This document shows, in pieces, positions 24,170 through 37,772 of a stretch of 64,000 bases of DNA. Each line of letters starts with the position of its first letter. Position 1 is the stretch's first letter. Origin of the DNA: Hedera helix (taxonomy: Eukaryota > Streptophyta > Magnoliopsida > Apiales > Araliaceae); assembly GCA_947179155.2 (NCBI GenBank), contig OX359274.1, positions 49,808,064-49,872,063 of the forward strand. The letters are read 5' to 3'. Under the pieces are notes generated by a model, which saw only the letters and a list, made by a program, of their open reading frames with translations, was not told the origin of the DNA and ran no database searches. The position numbers were made by a program, and so were the translations under genes.

Positions 24170-24900
24170 TTCACCACATTTACACAACATACAGTTCTAG
24201 CGATCAAGAGACACGACTTCAGAGATCAAGAAGAGATTCAGAAATTCTACTAAAGACTCTAAAAACCTTAAAGATCAAGCTTCCTTGACAATTCAAAATC
24301 AAACATCAAATTCTCTTTGAAAATTTAAGATCTAAAACATTTTCAAAATATTCAAACAAAAATTCAAGATCTAAAACCTTTTTTAGGTCTTTTTAAATAT
24401 TCAAAACTTGAAGATTCAAGATCTAAAGTCTGGGATAAAGTCAATGAACTGCAAATTAAAGATATGAAAAGATAAAGAAAACAGATAACTGAGAAGGAGG
24501 AAGTGAGATTCAGGGTGGATAAGGATAAAATTGAAAGAAGAAATTTTGCAAGAAGTCTTTCTTTAATTAGACCTTTTGAAGATTCAAAACTTTAAAACTT
24601 GAAGATTCAAGATCTAAAAGTCGTTTTTAGACCTTCTTGAAGATTCAAAATTCAAGATTTAAAACCTCAACAAAATTTTAGATTTAGGCAGAAGAGGATT
24701 TCATATTCAAGCCAAAGATCTTGTTGTGGATTTGGGATTAAGTTCGAGCAACCTCAAATTCGTATCAACATAAAAAAATATAATCAGAGGATTTATCTTT
24801 TCATTGTAAAAAATTATTCGCATAGATATTATGCTCACTTTTATTTAAAATCAATAATATTTGACATTACAATTTTCACTCTAATTTTTTACACAAAATT
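24170..24900. repeat. Imperfect repeats of GAAGATTCAAGATCTAAA
   Basis: Between about 24300 and 24690 the phrase GATTCAAGATCTAAA recurs at least five times with spacers rich in TTCAAAA. The 3' part (24770-24900) resembles an LTR tail, but no ends or target duplication were found. It may be a small non-autonomous retroelement. Confidence 0.45.
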
Positions 24901-26541
24901 TTGTATTTATACTATGTATGTATGTTTGCTAGGAAAGGTTTTTGTTTACGGTGGATTAGGATTATTAATCCTCAACTTTCTCTCACCCTTTCTAAAAATA
25001 TAAATATAGCTAGCTGAGCTAGCTTACAAAATGTTACACCGTTGGGTCCAGTCACTTTAATTGATAATCAAATGATTACGATGTTACGTGGTCTAGGGTT
25101 CTAAATTGGCATCTGTCAATATCACTTACAATTCAATATTATTTCAATGAAAAATTCTCCAGACTACATGTAAAACTCGCTCAAAATTTTATTTGACCAA
25201 ACCTAGAAGCTGGCTAGGCAATGTATAAAAAGTATCGTGCATGTTAATTTATTTGATCACAATATATAATTGCAAGTGCCCTAAATAATTTATGGCTGGT
25301 TGGTTCTGATATTTACATCAATGGTTGTTGGGATTATATCTTATGAATATTGGGTAACAAGTGGGCACTACTACGTACATTCGAATAGAGAGAGGCAGAG
25401 AGAAAATTACACACTACTGGAACAAATTTGGAGATAGTAATATTTACACCAACTTGTACCATAAAAACTTGAATGCTCTTTCCTTTTACCCAAAAAGAAA
25501 GAAAACAAAAGCCTAAATCGAATGAGATCATTTCAACGGTTAGAACCATCTAAAATGCCAATACGGCGCAATTGTGGCCCTAACGGGGTAATGCATCGCC
25601 CCGCGAGAGGTCCAATATTTATACTTTTTTATTTTATTTTATAAGTAATATGACTATTCACATTAATTTCGGTGTTCAGATCTTTTCTTTTGTTCTACAA
25701 GCAATTTAACTCTTCACATTAATTCTTATAAATCATTTGTGATATAGTCAAATATTTAATATGGGACTTACATTTAAAATATGATTAACATGATAACTTT
25801 AATATTAGCTATCTCTATGTAATTAATATAAAATTTCAAGTACTCTTGTTCTTTAGAAAGTATATGAAATTTTCAAGTTCTAGATATCAAAAAAAATTAG
25901 AACTATTAAAGATCATGACTTAATAAAATCATGAACTTTAAATAAAAAAACAAAAGGTTTTATTGTATTTTAATATTAAGGTTTTATGTGTTAAGCGAAT
26001 TAAAGAAATACCACCTGGAAGTTATCATGTGCTATCTAGGAGCACTCAAAGCTAATATATCAAATGCATTAACCGGTTAATGTATCTGCTGAGTAATTCA
26101 TGCCGGCCATGTGGTGTAGTAGTTTAAAAATGAATTATTCAAGCATTTTAATTATTTAACTTAATTTGTTTAGATATTAATTCCTTTTTCATTGCTTGGT
26201 GCATAATTAATTTTGCAAAAACCGTTAGCCAACAAAAAAAATCTACTTAAAACTAATTAGATTATTGGAGTGCTATGGTATAAAAATTAATAATTTAATA
26301 TAGTTAAAATTAGAAAAATAATATTTGCAGTCCAAAATTTATCATTTAAGCTTCATTATGCAATACATCACGATGCCAATTACAAATTTAAACGGATAGT
26401 AATTTCAATTTGAACAACATAAAGTGCTATATATATGTGTGTGTGTGTGTGTGATGTATGTATATAAATTTATATTTCTTTAGTATGTGAATTTGAAATT
26501 TTACTTAATTAGATCTGAAATTAATTTAATTATTATGTCTA
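24901..26541. other. AT-rich intergenic DNA
   Basis: Nothing recognised apart from a short TG run at about 26438-26452. Small open frames here lack coding character. Confidence 0.5.
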
Positions 26542-26675
26542 ATTTGAGTTTAAGGCTTAAATATAAACAAGTTCATCAACCTCATTCAACGCACGGATGA
26601 TAATTATTAAGGTAATCAATTAAATGTAGAATAAATATTTAAATAGGATTTTGAGAAGATAGTTGTAGTTATTAA

Positions 26676-26676
<1 letters not shown>

Positions 26677-26770
<94 letters not shown>
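26677..26770. repeat. (ATT)n microsatellite, copy 1
   Basis: About 31 trinucleotide units. The copy in the duplicated segment at 31887-31963 has about 25. Confidence 0.95.
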
Positions 26771-26772
<2 letters not shown>

Positions 26773-27285
26773 GTATTGTAGATTCTTTCTATCAATTATT
26801 AAACTAAACATTTGAATGGAATGTATATTTATTTAGCTATGATTATGAAAACAAAATTATTTTAATTTTATATAAGTTTGTTGTATAATTCTATATTAAT
26901 ATTTGCTTGAATTGCTAATCCAAATAAAATTATGAAATTCAAGTTTCAATTTTTTTTTTAATTTAGTTATAACAATTAATTAATAATGAAATTTCGATAA
27001 CTTTTCAACTAATTTTATATTTATTATATTTCAAAAAAAATCACTTATATTATTAATAAATTAATTGTGTGATTCAACAAAACTCTAAGTTTTAATGAAT
27101 TTAAATTATTTAGGACATCAATTTAACGTATAGGAATTCGGTTCCTTAAATCAAAATATTTATATTTTAAATCATATTAAATTTTGTCAATAAATTAAAA
27201 TGTAATACTTATTAGTTAACCATGGTTTGAAGTTTGAATACTTTTTGGTCATTTATGTAGTCCTTTTAAAAATATAGGGAATATA

Positions 27286-27431
27286 GAGGTGCACAACTGT
27301 ATAATTTTTTAATTTTTACAGTATGTCAAAATTACGTTATTTTGACAAAGATGAGAGACCATCAGTACTATTTAATTAAAAATAATATGTCAAAACGACT
27401 GTAAATTAAAAAGTTACACACTGTGCATCTC
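27286..27431. mobile_element. Palindromic MITE, copy 1 (arm partly deleted)
   Basis: The ends GAGGTGCACA and TGTGCATCTC are flanked by TA. The left arm TGTCAAAATTACG has lost most of its right-arm partner compared with the copy at 32470-32632. Confidence 0.65.
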
Positions 27432-28514
27432 TATTTTTTCCCAAAAATATTATAGGTATAGGTGTATTAAAAAATAATCATTATTAGTTTAAACGAAAAT
27501 AAACAAAAGTTGAATGATTGTTTTGATGATTAAAATAAAGTTATTATTATTTGTATTGATTAGTTACGTGCATAATTTATTTATTTTTACCTTTAGTTGA
27601 TGCATAGTGAAATCATAATAATATGTATATTTATGAAAATTATCTTAATATTAATTAGCACTTAATAACCTAAATAAGTTAAAGGTAAAATATATAAAAA
27701 AAAATGTACTAAGTAGATGTGGTTTTGTATCATTAATAATAGTTATATAAAATAAAATAATTATTTCTAATAATGTTGTGTGATTTATGTGACGACCTCG
27801 AATCCGGGTCCCCCGAACCTCGAACTCGGTTCAACAGGAGTACAACTTTTACCTTATTGTTCATGAATTACAACAATATTATAATTGTTAAATAATTATT
27901 TATTTACAATTTTACAACATCTCTTTCTATTCCAGAATCGTAATCTTTATACATTCCTAGTATGTCTCAATATCATACATAATACGACATTCTATTACAA
28001 TTAATTTGAGTATTTAATACTCATATAACATATCAACTAAGTCTTATGCTACACAATCATTTACCTGTCCAATTCGGGCTGATATCTACAATAGATATTT
28101 AGATCTTCAATGGAAGTAATATGTTTTCCTGTTCCTTGTTCTTTATCGAGAATTTCAGGTAACTAGCCTTATTTGAAAATATTGGTTTAGACAAGAGTGA
28201 GCACGACGGCTCAGCAAGTCTAACAGCTACACATAACACATTACATGCTTCACATAAAATCTGCAATTTATACTAACATCATGTTTTTCATGCATTTCAG
28301 TTTATGACCTACTGCTCATGCATATTATGCCTCGCATTTAATCTATGCTTCATGTCTAACCTTTATCATGACATATAGTTCAATGCAGAACAATTGTCTT
28401 AAATCAACTACCGCATATCAACAGTTCAAATCAACTTATTGCACAAAGGCACATTAAAACATCTTTGCACATAACCACGTATGAGCACATCTCAGTTTAA
28501 TAACAAACTTATAA

Positions 28515-31380
28515 TGTAAGACCCCGAATTTTATGAAATACAAAATTTAATTTTTCTTCATATATATATTTTTTGAAACAGTAAGTGGTTAAATCGATAA
28601 AGTTAAAAGTTAAGGATGTTATGTGCAAATTTTATTTTGTCGGACAATATTCGCTTTGTCGGGGAATATTCGTTTGGTCGGGGAATATTCGTTTGGTCCG
28701 ACGGCGCCGAAATAACAAATTATTGGTGGACCCCACAACGGAATATTTGTCGGATATAGAAAACGACAGAAATAACTTTTTTAAATAAAAATAGTCAACG
28801 GAACTGTTAAAATACCGGTGATAAAAGAATAGTAGCATACGGTAGTTTTTGGTATTTTCTATAGCACACGGTACTCTACAGTAACACACGGTATTGCATA
28901 GTGTCTCATATTATTGGTCTGATAATTGACACCGTAACTGTTACGCATCATTTCATCGATAATTGTCACTGCATAATATTTTATATTATCAATTCAATAA
29001 TTATTGTTACACAGTATTTTGCATTATTGATTTAATAATTGTCATTACACTGTATTTTATATCATTGAGTCAATAATTGTTGCTGCACTGTTTTTAAAAT
29101 TATTGAACCTAATAATTGTCACAGTAAAATATGCACAGTAATTCACATTATTGAATCAATAATTGTCATTACACAGTAACGTATGCTTTATTTTACATTA
29201 TTGTTATCTCTATTATGATGTTATTTAAACAGTTGTATTTCATTAATTTATTGACTTGATATCTAAGAGATAACTATACTGTATTTATAACAATTAGTCA
29301 TAATAATTGAATTGATAAAGTTATTTGTTTATAATATAAAGTTAGGTGATTATTAGGTGATATGAAATGAATGGTGTAGATTAAAGTGTGAATTATTGTT
29401 GAATAATTGAATTGATTTGTTTATAATATAAAGTTAGGTGATTATTAGGTGATATGAAATGAATGGTGTAGATTAAAGTGTGAATTATTGTTGAATAATT
29501 AAATTGATTTGTTTATAATATAAAGTTAGGTGATTATTAGGTGATATGAAATGAATGGTGTAGATTAAAGATAATATAATATTTGAAATGGATGGTGTAG
29601 ATTAAAAGATGATTTTTTAAATGAATGGTTTAGATTAAAGGAATGATAAGATTTTTGGCTATAAATAAAAGCCTTAACTTAAGGATTTTTCATAAACTTC
29701 CTTACTTGTTCTTTCTTTCTCTCTCTAAATACTTCTTGTGAAAGTTCTCTCTAAGTGTGCTTAAGTCATCTTGAGTATTTGTGAAGATCTATAAGTATAC
29801 GTGTACTGTTCAAGTTAATCAACCTCATTTAAATCAATATCCAGTCACGTGTTGAGGTAAGGGATACCATCTTTTTCATCTTCCATTATTCAAACATACT
29901 ATGGTAAGGGATTATCATTATTTGATTCTCGATAATAATATTATTTCTTCCTTACTCATAAAACGTGCCTTTTATTTCCATGTATTAAATTGTGGGAATA
30001 ACCTTACGGAGCGGATTGCCGCCTGTTAGTGAATAACCTTTCGTACTCATTCATTATTAATCTCTGAGAATAACCTTACGGAGCGGATTGCCGCCTGTTT
30101 GGTGAATAACTCTTCGTACTCAAATTCTATTAAATTGTGGGAATAACCTTACGGAGCGGATTGCCGCCTGTTGGTGAATAACCCTTTGTATTAATTTCCT
30201 TCACCTTTTGTTAATCAAACCTGCTACGGTAAGGGATATTATTTTCTTTCATACTCCTAAATCGAAATTTATTATGGAACTATTGCTTCTATAATTCCTG
30301 AAAATATTATATGTTCCATAATAGTTGAACTTCATTATTTCAACTGAACCTTCCTATTTACGTGAACCTTTCTATTGAATTGTAACCGTTATTCTGAACT
30401 GTGGATCTTGAATATCATTTTTAAATTTCACTCCACATCATGTTGACAATTTGGACATTATTTGAATCTGTACAAAGTAAACTTCCGATACTTATTGTTA
30501 TCCTATTTCTTCTGTTCATCATTTATATCATTCTAATCATCCAAAAATCAAGCTGTTGTGAATATCTGTGGCCGGGGGCACAGATGTGATATATTTGTTG
30601 AACAGATGATAGGTTAAAGGCGATATAATAGGTTAAAGCCGATACATCTGTTCGGTGTCTTTTATGGCACGTGGTGAATGTTCTCTTTGGCCCGTAGTGC
30701 AAAGATGAACTGTTGTTTGGTATGATTATGACCAAAGGCTGAATCTGGTATAATCATGACCGTTGGTGCTATATTGAATATCTTTGGCTCGTAGTACAAA
30801 GATGAACTGTTGATGTGCATGATTATGATCAGAAACTGTGAATTTGTATTATCTTGACTAATGATATTTCAGATGATAAAAGTTGATGATGTTTTTCCTA
30901 AAAAGTGAACCGAGTGGACATTATAGTCTGCATTATTCTTCTAATAGATTACTCATTCCGCTGCTATTATTGATCTGAACGTTGTTTAAGAATTTAACTG
31001 CAGTTTTTGATATAAACCTTGTAGTCTATTGTATTCTATCAAGAACTCAACTGTTGAAGACTAATGATAATGTATTCGTCATTATCTTAGTCATGATATT
31101 CTTTACTGGGCTATTTGAGCTCACCCTTTCTTTTGTTCCATTGTTTTTCAACAGGAGATGAAAACATAACAGGGTCTAGCCGGGGAATGGAGTGAGGGTC
31201 CGAGGAATAGTTATCATAGTCTTCACGTTTTATAAAATAGTGTGGCAATAATAGTGAAGACTTAGTTGTGTATTATTATACACTGTATTGTTGTATGTTG
31301 TGCTTTGTTGTAATAATTTTGTTGTAGTATTTTGACGACTCAAGTTTGGGCTGTGTGGGCCCAGATTTGGGGGCGTCACA
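28515..31380 (+). mobile_element. Solo LTR, family A, with TATAA target duplication
   Basis: It starts TGTAAGACCCCGAATTT, ends GGGGGCGTCACA, and is flanked by TATAA (28510-28514, 31381-31385). Length is 2866 bp. It contains three 93-bp repeats at about 29324-29575 (unit starting TTGTTTATAATATAAAG), three of the 60-bp GGGAATAACCTTACGG units (29994-30195) and a TATA box at 29659-29667. It is nearly identical, base for base over long stretches, to the inverted copy at 54153-57088, so both are recent. It sits inside the family B solo LTR. Confidence 0.95.
29324..29590. repeat. 93-bp tandem repeat, three copies, inside the LTR
   Basis: Units start at about 29324, 29417 and 29510 and share the phrase TAGGTGATATGAAATGAATG. 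The same triplet is present in the inverted copy at about 56040-56280 but not in the two other family members, marking a young sub-family. Confidence 0.85.
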
Positions 31381-31751
31381 TATAATTCATGCACATAATA
31401 CAACACGTTCTGAAAAACTTGTCTGGTTTGCTTCTACCAGTTACGATTATTTGCGTCTCTCATTCAACCTACAATTTATATAGGCTCAGTGGCATAAGTG
31501 TTGCGTTTGCATTTATCGTAAGAATATAATATGTGTTTTATCAAATTTTGGGAATAGAAAAAAATTTAAAAAGGATAAAATTGTAATAAAATTAAACTTA
31601 TACAGACAAAAGGCAAAGGAGATTTGTGGCACACCCTCAAGAGAGTGGTTATTTTCACTACTATCCCTTAATGAAATCGATAACTTACCAGAATTAAAAA
31701 ATAAAATATTTATATTTTAAACACATGAATTACGTGCGTTTAAGGCCTCTT

Positions 31752-31885
31752 ATTTGAGTTTAAGGCTTAAATATAAACAAGTTCATCAACCTCAATCAAC
31801 GCACGGATGATAATTATTAAGGTAATCAATTAAATGTAGGATAAATATTTAAATAGGATTTTGAGAAGATAGTTGTAGTTATTAA

Positions 31886-31963
<78 letters not shown>

Positions 31964-32972
31964 GTAGATTCTTTCTATCAATTATTAAGCTAAACATTTG
32001 AATGAAATATATATTTATTTAGCTATGATTATGAAAGCAAAATTATTTTAATTTTATTTAAGTTTGTTGTATAATTCTATATTAATATTTGCTTGAATTG
32101 CTAATCCAAATAAAATTATGAAATTCAAGTTTTAATTTTTTTAATTTAGTTATAACAATTAATTAATAATGAAATTTCGATAACTTTTCAACTAATTTTA
32201 TATTTATTATATTTCAAAAAAAAAACGCTTATATTATTAATAAATTAATTGTGTGATTCGACAAAACTCTAAGTTTTAATGAATTTAAATTATTTAGGAC
32301 ATCAATTTAACGTATAGGAATTCGGTTCCTTAAATCAAAATATTTATATTTTAAATCATATTAAATTTTGTCAATAAATTAAAATGTAATACTTATTAGT
32401 TAATAATGGTTTGAAGTTTGAATACTTTTTGGTCATTTATGTAGTCCTTTTAAAAATATAGGGAATATAGAGGTGTACAACTGTATAATTTTTTAATTTT
32501 TACAGTCTGTCAAAACTACGTTATTTTGACAAAGATGAGAGACCATCAGTACTACTTAATTAAAAATAATATGTCAAAACGACATAGTTTTGACAGACTG
32601 TGTAAATTAAAAAGTTACACACTGTGCACCTCTATTTTTTCTTTAAAATATTATAGGTATAAGTGTATTAAAAAATAATCATTATTAGTTTAAACGAAAA
32701 TAAACAAAAGTTGAATGATTGTTTTGATGATTAAAATAAAGTTATTGTTATTTGTATTGATCAGTTACGTGCATAATTTATTTATTTTTACCTTTAGTTG
32801 ATGTATAGTGAAATCATAATAATATGTATATTTATGAAAATTATCTTAATATTAATTAGCACTTAATAACCTAAATAAGTTAAAGGTAAAATATAAAAAA
32901 AATGTACTAAGTAGATGTGGTTTTGTATCATTAATAATAGTTATATAAAATAAAATAATTATTTCTAATAAT
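31752..32972 (+). repeat. Segmental duplication, copy 2 (1.22 kb)
   Basis: Direct repeat of 26542-27774. Its right border joins the 187-bp satellite at once, while copy 1 continues into different sequence carrying the family B LTR. Contains an (ATT)n run at 31887-31963. Confidence 0.93.
32470..32632. mobile_element. Palindromic MITE, copy 2, TA-flanked
   Basis: The ends GAGGTGTACA and TGTGCACCTC pair, and TCTGTCAAAACTA on the left pairs with TAGTTTTGACAGA on the right, so nearly the whole element is a hairpin around GAGAGACCATCAG. TA flanks both ends, as in Stowaway/mariner-derived MITEs. The family assignment is inferred from the TA target only. Confidence 0.72.
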
Positions 32973-33118
32973 ATGTATACTTGGATAAAAAAATTGATAT
33001 AAAATATTAGCTAATTTGCCATGTGTTATCATAATTGATTTTTTTTTTTACATGATTTGACAAATAAATTACATATTTAGAAAGTAATGTTAATCATATT
33101 GAAATGAAAATTACTAAA

Positions 33119-36100
33119 TGTAATACCCCCTTCCCGACTAGTAGAAAGGGAGGATACGCACAAAAGAACTCTAAGTAAAATGTCAAAAGAAAAAGAAAGC
33201 TCTCTCTTCACACTTGCCCTTGAATCCCCTTGCAAACCTGCCGGAAGAAAAACACAGCATGAGCCAAATGCCCAGTACAGATAAAGAATGCAGAAATAAA
33301 AACTGAAATTGAATAACGAAATCAACTGAACCAAGCCGAGATTAACAAAATCAACTGAACTGAATAACATAATTTTACTGAACTGAATTATTGAACTGAA
33401 ACTGATCGACTGAACTGGACTGATTTACTGAACAACATAAAAGGCTGAATTGAATGGTTGTGTTTATTTCATACCGAGCTCAGAACAAAACAAAAATATA
33501 TCTTGCCACATAGACAAGTCAAAATACAGCCATACAGACAAAATAATGCCACACAGGCAAAATAATGCCACGCAGGCAAATCACACATTGGACTGCAGAT
33601 CCAAATGTATGCAAAATTGAAAGCTGTGTTCGGCACAACAATCACCAATCCGCAGAACAAATAGTTAGGGTCGACCCATACGCCTCCCTGTTGTGTATTT
33701 TCTATATAAATTTTTGTGTGCAAGTATACACGATCAATAAGTAATATAATGATAAGTCAAGTATCGATCCCACAGAGAATTACATCTAATATTTTTCAAG
33801 TACCAATTTTATATCAACTCAATCTTATTTAAACATATGAATTAAATTAAAATTACCAATTAAACTAACTAATAAAAATAAATAATAAAATAAATAAATC
33901 TAAGATTATTAATTTCACCCAATGCTTAATTCAAATCTCAAAATTCTCCATTTAATTATACGGTCACAATGAATTGTTAACAAAGAATTCTTAATTATTT
34001 ATAAGCCTCTTTCCATTAGCAAATAAAATTATCCATTCTAATTAAATTACTATATTCCTATGTAATTTAAATTAGAACTGATTCATTAAGAACAAATTCC
34101 CTAAATTGGTTACATATGGCATATAGGTATATTCATATCCTATACACAAATTATGAATTCCAACTAACGCAGAATATCACAAATACATGTCATTATATTA
34201 ATATCCAAATCTATAATCAATCTCCCAATTTCATATAGATTATCCCAAATTAATTACTGGCCAAGCAATTATTACATGAACGCACAGAATATAATGATCA
34301 ATTCATATAGTGCCAATCAAACAGAAAAATAATCAATTTAAACTAAACATTAACCTCCATTAAAATCTTAAATTAAATAGTCGTTCATAGCAGATAAAAT
34401 TATAGTCACAAAATATTCAACAATAATGAAAGACATAAATAATAAAAAGACTAGAGAAGAAAAATAGTCTCCTGCCAATCTTCTATCTCCAAGCTTATTT
34501 CATCCATGACATCCATCTTTGTTGATATATTGCTTGCTCTTGAACTCCAAAATTTGGGAAGGAATTAGCCTCTCATAATGTTCATTGGCTTTTTCCCAAC
34601 ACCTAAATAATACGTAGAATGAAAATATTTATAGGAGTATTTATTTTTCCTAACCCTAATAGGAATTAAAATCCAATTCGAAATCAAAAAGGCCGAAAAT
34701 CCTGAAAATCTAGAAATAACGCAAGCCAAACGCGGCCTTAACACGCAGTCAAACGGCCAATCAACGCGCTTCCTACGCGTTGCCACGTCAGCTGCCCTTC
34801 ACTGAAACGCGCGCATTGTGCGGACTGTCTACAGTCGCGTTCCTTGAAACGATGATGTTTCACGCCTGTTTCATCCATTACCGCGTCATGCGCGAACGCC
34901 AGCAGTTTCTGATTGAAACGACGTCGTTTAAACTCCGTGTTTCGACTCTACGCGCGCTATGCGCGGTTATCCCAATTTGCAAAAATTACACTTTTGCCCC
35001 CAGCCACTGCATATTTACCCTTTTAGTCCTCAGAGTTGCTGTTAATTTCAGATTTGCCACCAATGATTATTTTACCTAAAAAATAAAATATAAATTAATT
35101 AAAAATAAATAAAAATACTAGAAATAATAATACTGCATAAATTTAAATAAATGATCTAAAATTAATTAGAATACTTAAAAACTAACAAATAATTAAGTCT
35201 AAAAATATCTAATAAATAGGTATAAAAGCCCATTATCACTCCCACAACAAAAACACCAAATGCCCAACGCCCTCCTGAACACAAAAATGGAGACGTCGTG
35301 GACTGATCACACCGCCACGGAAAGTGTCATGCCTCAGTGTCATAGGACATGCCTGTGGTACCCCCACAGGTGGTTATAGCTCAGGTATACCTTACGGTAT
35401 AATCTAACAAAGATATCATGTCACAACAAATGCGACACAATACCAACAAAAGGGTTCTAAATGTACATGTCAACTGAAGAAATATACAAATACAAAGACC
35501 AAAGACATGTTAACATGTACATCTATACATGATCAGAATAAATTACTATACACGACCAAAAACGAAATTTGATATGCTCAACAGGTCCAAGGAGTACAAA
35601 TACGAATTTCTGAATATCCAAAATCAAACGAATTATCAAATGACTTTAAGAAATAATAATCATATGAGATATTATCTGAATTCAAAATGAGAAACAAAAC
35701 GAACAAATTAATTTTCGAAATAATATCATTGAAGTACGAAATACATACAAATTGTAATGGAAGGAAAGATATTCAATTTTCAGAATATAATTAAGGTATA
35801 GAAGATCAAACTTCTACTCCAGAGTATCAACGGAATATAATAAAACAAATATAAATGACGAGATATCACGAGATATATCGAATACAAAAATGATCAAAGG
35901 AACTGAGCACGAAATCCGTACCTTAATCAAACTATCATATGAATTTATGAAGCAATAATGAATTCAAACGATAAGCAAAATGGACATACTAAAATTCATA
36001 AAAGTAATGCTGAAGAAGTACGGAATCCGTACTTGGAATACGCAATGTAATACCCGAAATTATATTGCAAAATTGACTCGTTAAATTCCCTCCATCGGAA

Positions 36101-36348
36101 CTAATTAAAAAAATTAATGAATAATTAATTAATAGTTAATTAATTGATTAAACTTTACAAATTTTCTTTCTCTTAGGCGAATCTAAAATCTTTTCGTTCT
36201 AAACAAACTTCTACCTAAAGTTATACATACATAAATATTCTAATCATGATAACGTATTAATAAATAATAGTATTCTTGTTGCTTCCGAAATACATAAAAG
36301 TATATTCTCAAAAATATTCTTTCAATTTTTAATTCTATTACAAACAAA

Positions 36349-36405
<57 letters not shown>

Positions 36406-36821
36406 GTCAAAACTCTAAAGTTACAAAAATACTAATTTAATATTGCAAAATGCTAATTACTAACAAAGATATACTAAAATATATTAATTAACAAACTAAC
36501 TAGCATACAAAAATTAAAACTACAAAATTAAAACTAATACAGAAAATTAAATAATTACACAAAGAAAGAAAAAAAGACATACCCGAAATTATGAGATTCG
36601 CAGTCCGCCCACGTCCTCGACACCGAAAAATATTTTAACTAAGTAGGTCCTTACTAAAAAGGTCCTCACACAAAAAGGTTTCCTCACATTGAGAAAAACC
36701 TTAATGTTTTAGTGTTTTAAAAACTAAAGGGGGTGGTCCATATATATAGGCAAGGAAAGGGAGGATGGCCTTAATGCTTGGCGATGTGGGACTCCAAAAG
36801 AAAAAGGAGCCGGGTATTACA
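33119..36821 (-). mobile_element. Solo LTR, family C, split by a family D solo LTR
   Basis: The plus-strand ends are TGTAATACCCCC and GCCGGGTATTACA, flanked by CTAAA (33114-33118, 36822-36826). In the minus sense it opens TGTAATACCCGGCTCC, a start seen in many plant Gypsy LTRs. Without the nested 33689-35238 LTR it is about 2.15 kb. It carries a TAT microsatellite at 36349-36405. It inserted into the 187-bp satellite. Confidence 0.88.
33689..35238 (-). mobile_element. Solo LTR, family D, with CTCCC target duplication
   Basis: 1550 bp with ends TGTTGTGTATTTT and CCATTATCA, flanked by CTCCC (33684-33688, 35239-35243). In the minus sense it opens TGATAATGGGCTTTTATACC and runs TATTTATTAGATATTTTTA, the same order as the LTR at 62336-63898 of nearly equal length. 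It also carries GTGGGATCGATAC near its end, as that LTR carries GTGGGATCGACTC. It is nested in family C. Confidence 0.92.
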
Positions 36822-36890
36822 CTAAATATGACACAAAACGTTAATCATATATAAACTTGGAAAAAATATTTAACTTTGATATTATGTAGT

Positions 36891-36948
<58 letters not shown>

Positions 36949-37065
36949 GATGAAATGATTTGACAAATAAATCACATGTATAGAAAGTGATATTACTTTT
37001 AATGAGGCAAATTTACTAAAAATAACACAAACATTACTGAGTTTAACATATTAATTAATAATTAC

Positions 37066-37772
37066 CATGGTTTTCAAATTCGGACCGGCCGGTCCGATTG
37101 GAAAAAATAGGAACCGATCAATTTTTTGGTCCGGTTCAAGCAAAAAAATCAATTTTGGTCAAACCTGATGACCCGACGATCGACCCAATGACTTGGTCAC
37201 CGGTTTTACCGGTTCTATACCTGACTTTTTAAAAAAATAAAAATAAAAAGAATTAAACATTTGAACTTGATTAATATATCATTGATTGAGTTTTGAGTTA
37301 TGATCATGATTTAATATCTTTCTTTTCATATAGAGTTAGTATTTATTTGAATTGTATAAAGTAAACATTGTACAAATAGATTTATTTATTTTTACCGAAT
37401 TTGATTGAATGTATCCTATAGATGTTTATGTTCATTTGTGTTTGATTTTATCACTCTTAAGTATTGAATTTTGAGTTATGATCATGATTTAATATCTTTT
37501 TTATATATAAATTTAGTATTTATTTGAATTGTATAAAGTAAATATTGTACAAATAGATTTAATTTTTTTTGTGTAGATAAATTGATTAATTTTACATATT
37601 TACTAAATATTATATATAATATATAATAATAAATAATATATTTAAATATTTATTATTTATTACATATTAATGATGTCACTGGTTCAATAACGATCCGCCA
37701 TTAGTTGGACCAATGTCTCATCCACCCGGTACCTTTTTCGGTTCGATGACCGGTCCGGATCTGAGAACACTA
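37066..37772. mobile_element. hAT-like TIR element in the satellite array
   Basis: The inverted ends are GGTTTTCAAATTCGGACCGG and, read inward from the right, TGTTCTCAGATCCGGACCGG. Flanks are ATAATTAC and CTAATTAC, an 8-bp duplication with one mismatch, suggesting hAT. The 707-bp element has no coding capacity and holds two 180-bp direct repeats (about 37276 and 37456, both with GTTATGATCATGATTTAATA). Confidence 0.65.

Larger units (their letters stand above)
26542..27774 (+). repeat. Segmental duplication, copy 1 (1.23 kb)
   Basis: The segment from ATTTGAGTTTAAGG to TTTCTAATAAT is repeated in direct orientation at 31752-32972 with only scattered substitutions and a different (ATT)n length. 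Both share the microsatellite, a small palindromic MITE and the same long flanks. The borders are sharp on both sides. Confidence 0.93.
27788..31473 (-). mobile_element. Solo LTR, family B, split by a family A solo LTR
   Basis: The plus-strand ends are TGTGACGACCTCGAATCC and CATTCAACCTACA, and ATTTA flanks both (27783-27787, 31474-31478). Removing the nested 28515-31380 element and its duplicated TATAA leaves about 815 bp with TG...CA ends. In the minus sense it ends GAGGTCGTCACA, like family A, so it is probably a relative. No internal domain is present. Confidence 0.85.

Noticed and set aside
26542..27774. Helitron as explanation of the 1.23-kb duplicated unit
   Set aside because: No TC start, no CTRR end and no 3' hairpin at the shared borders.
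30523..30735. Conserved 70-residue frame in family A LTRs, also at 54798-55010
   Set aside because: Near-identical because the two LTRs are recent copies. It is broken in the older copies and has no known domain or start context.
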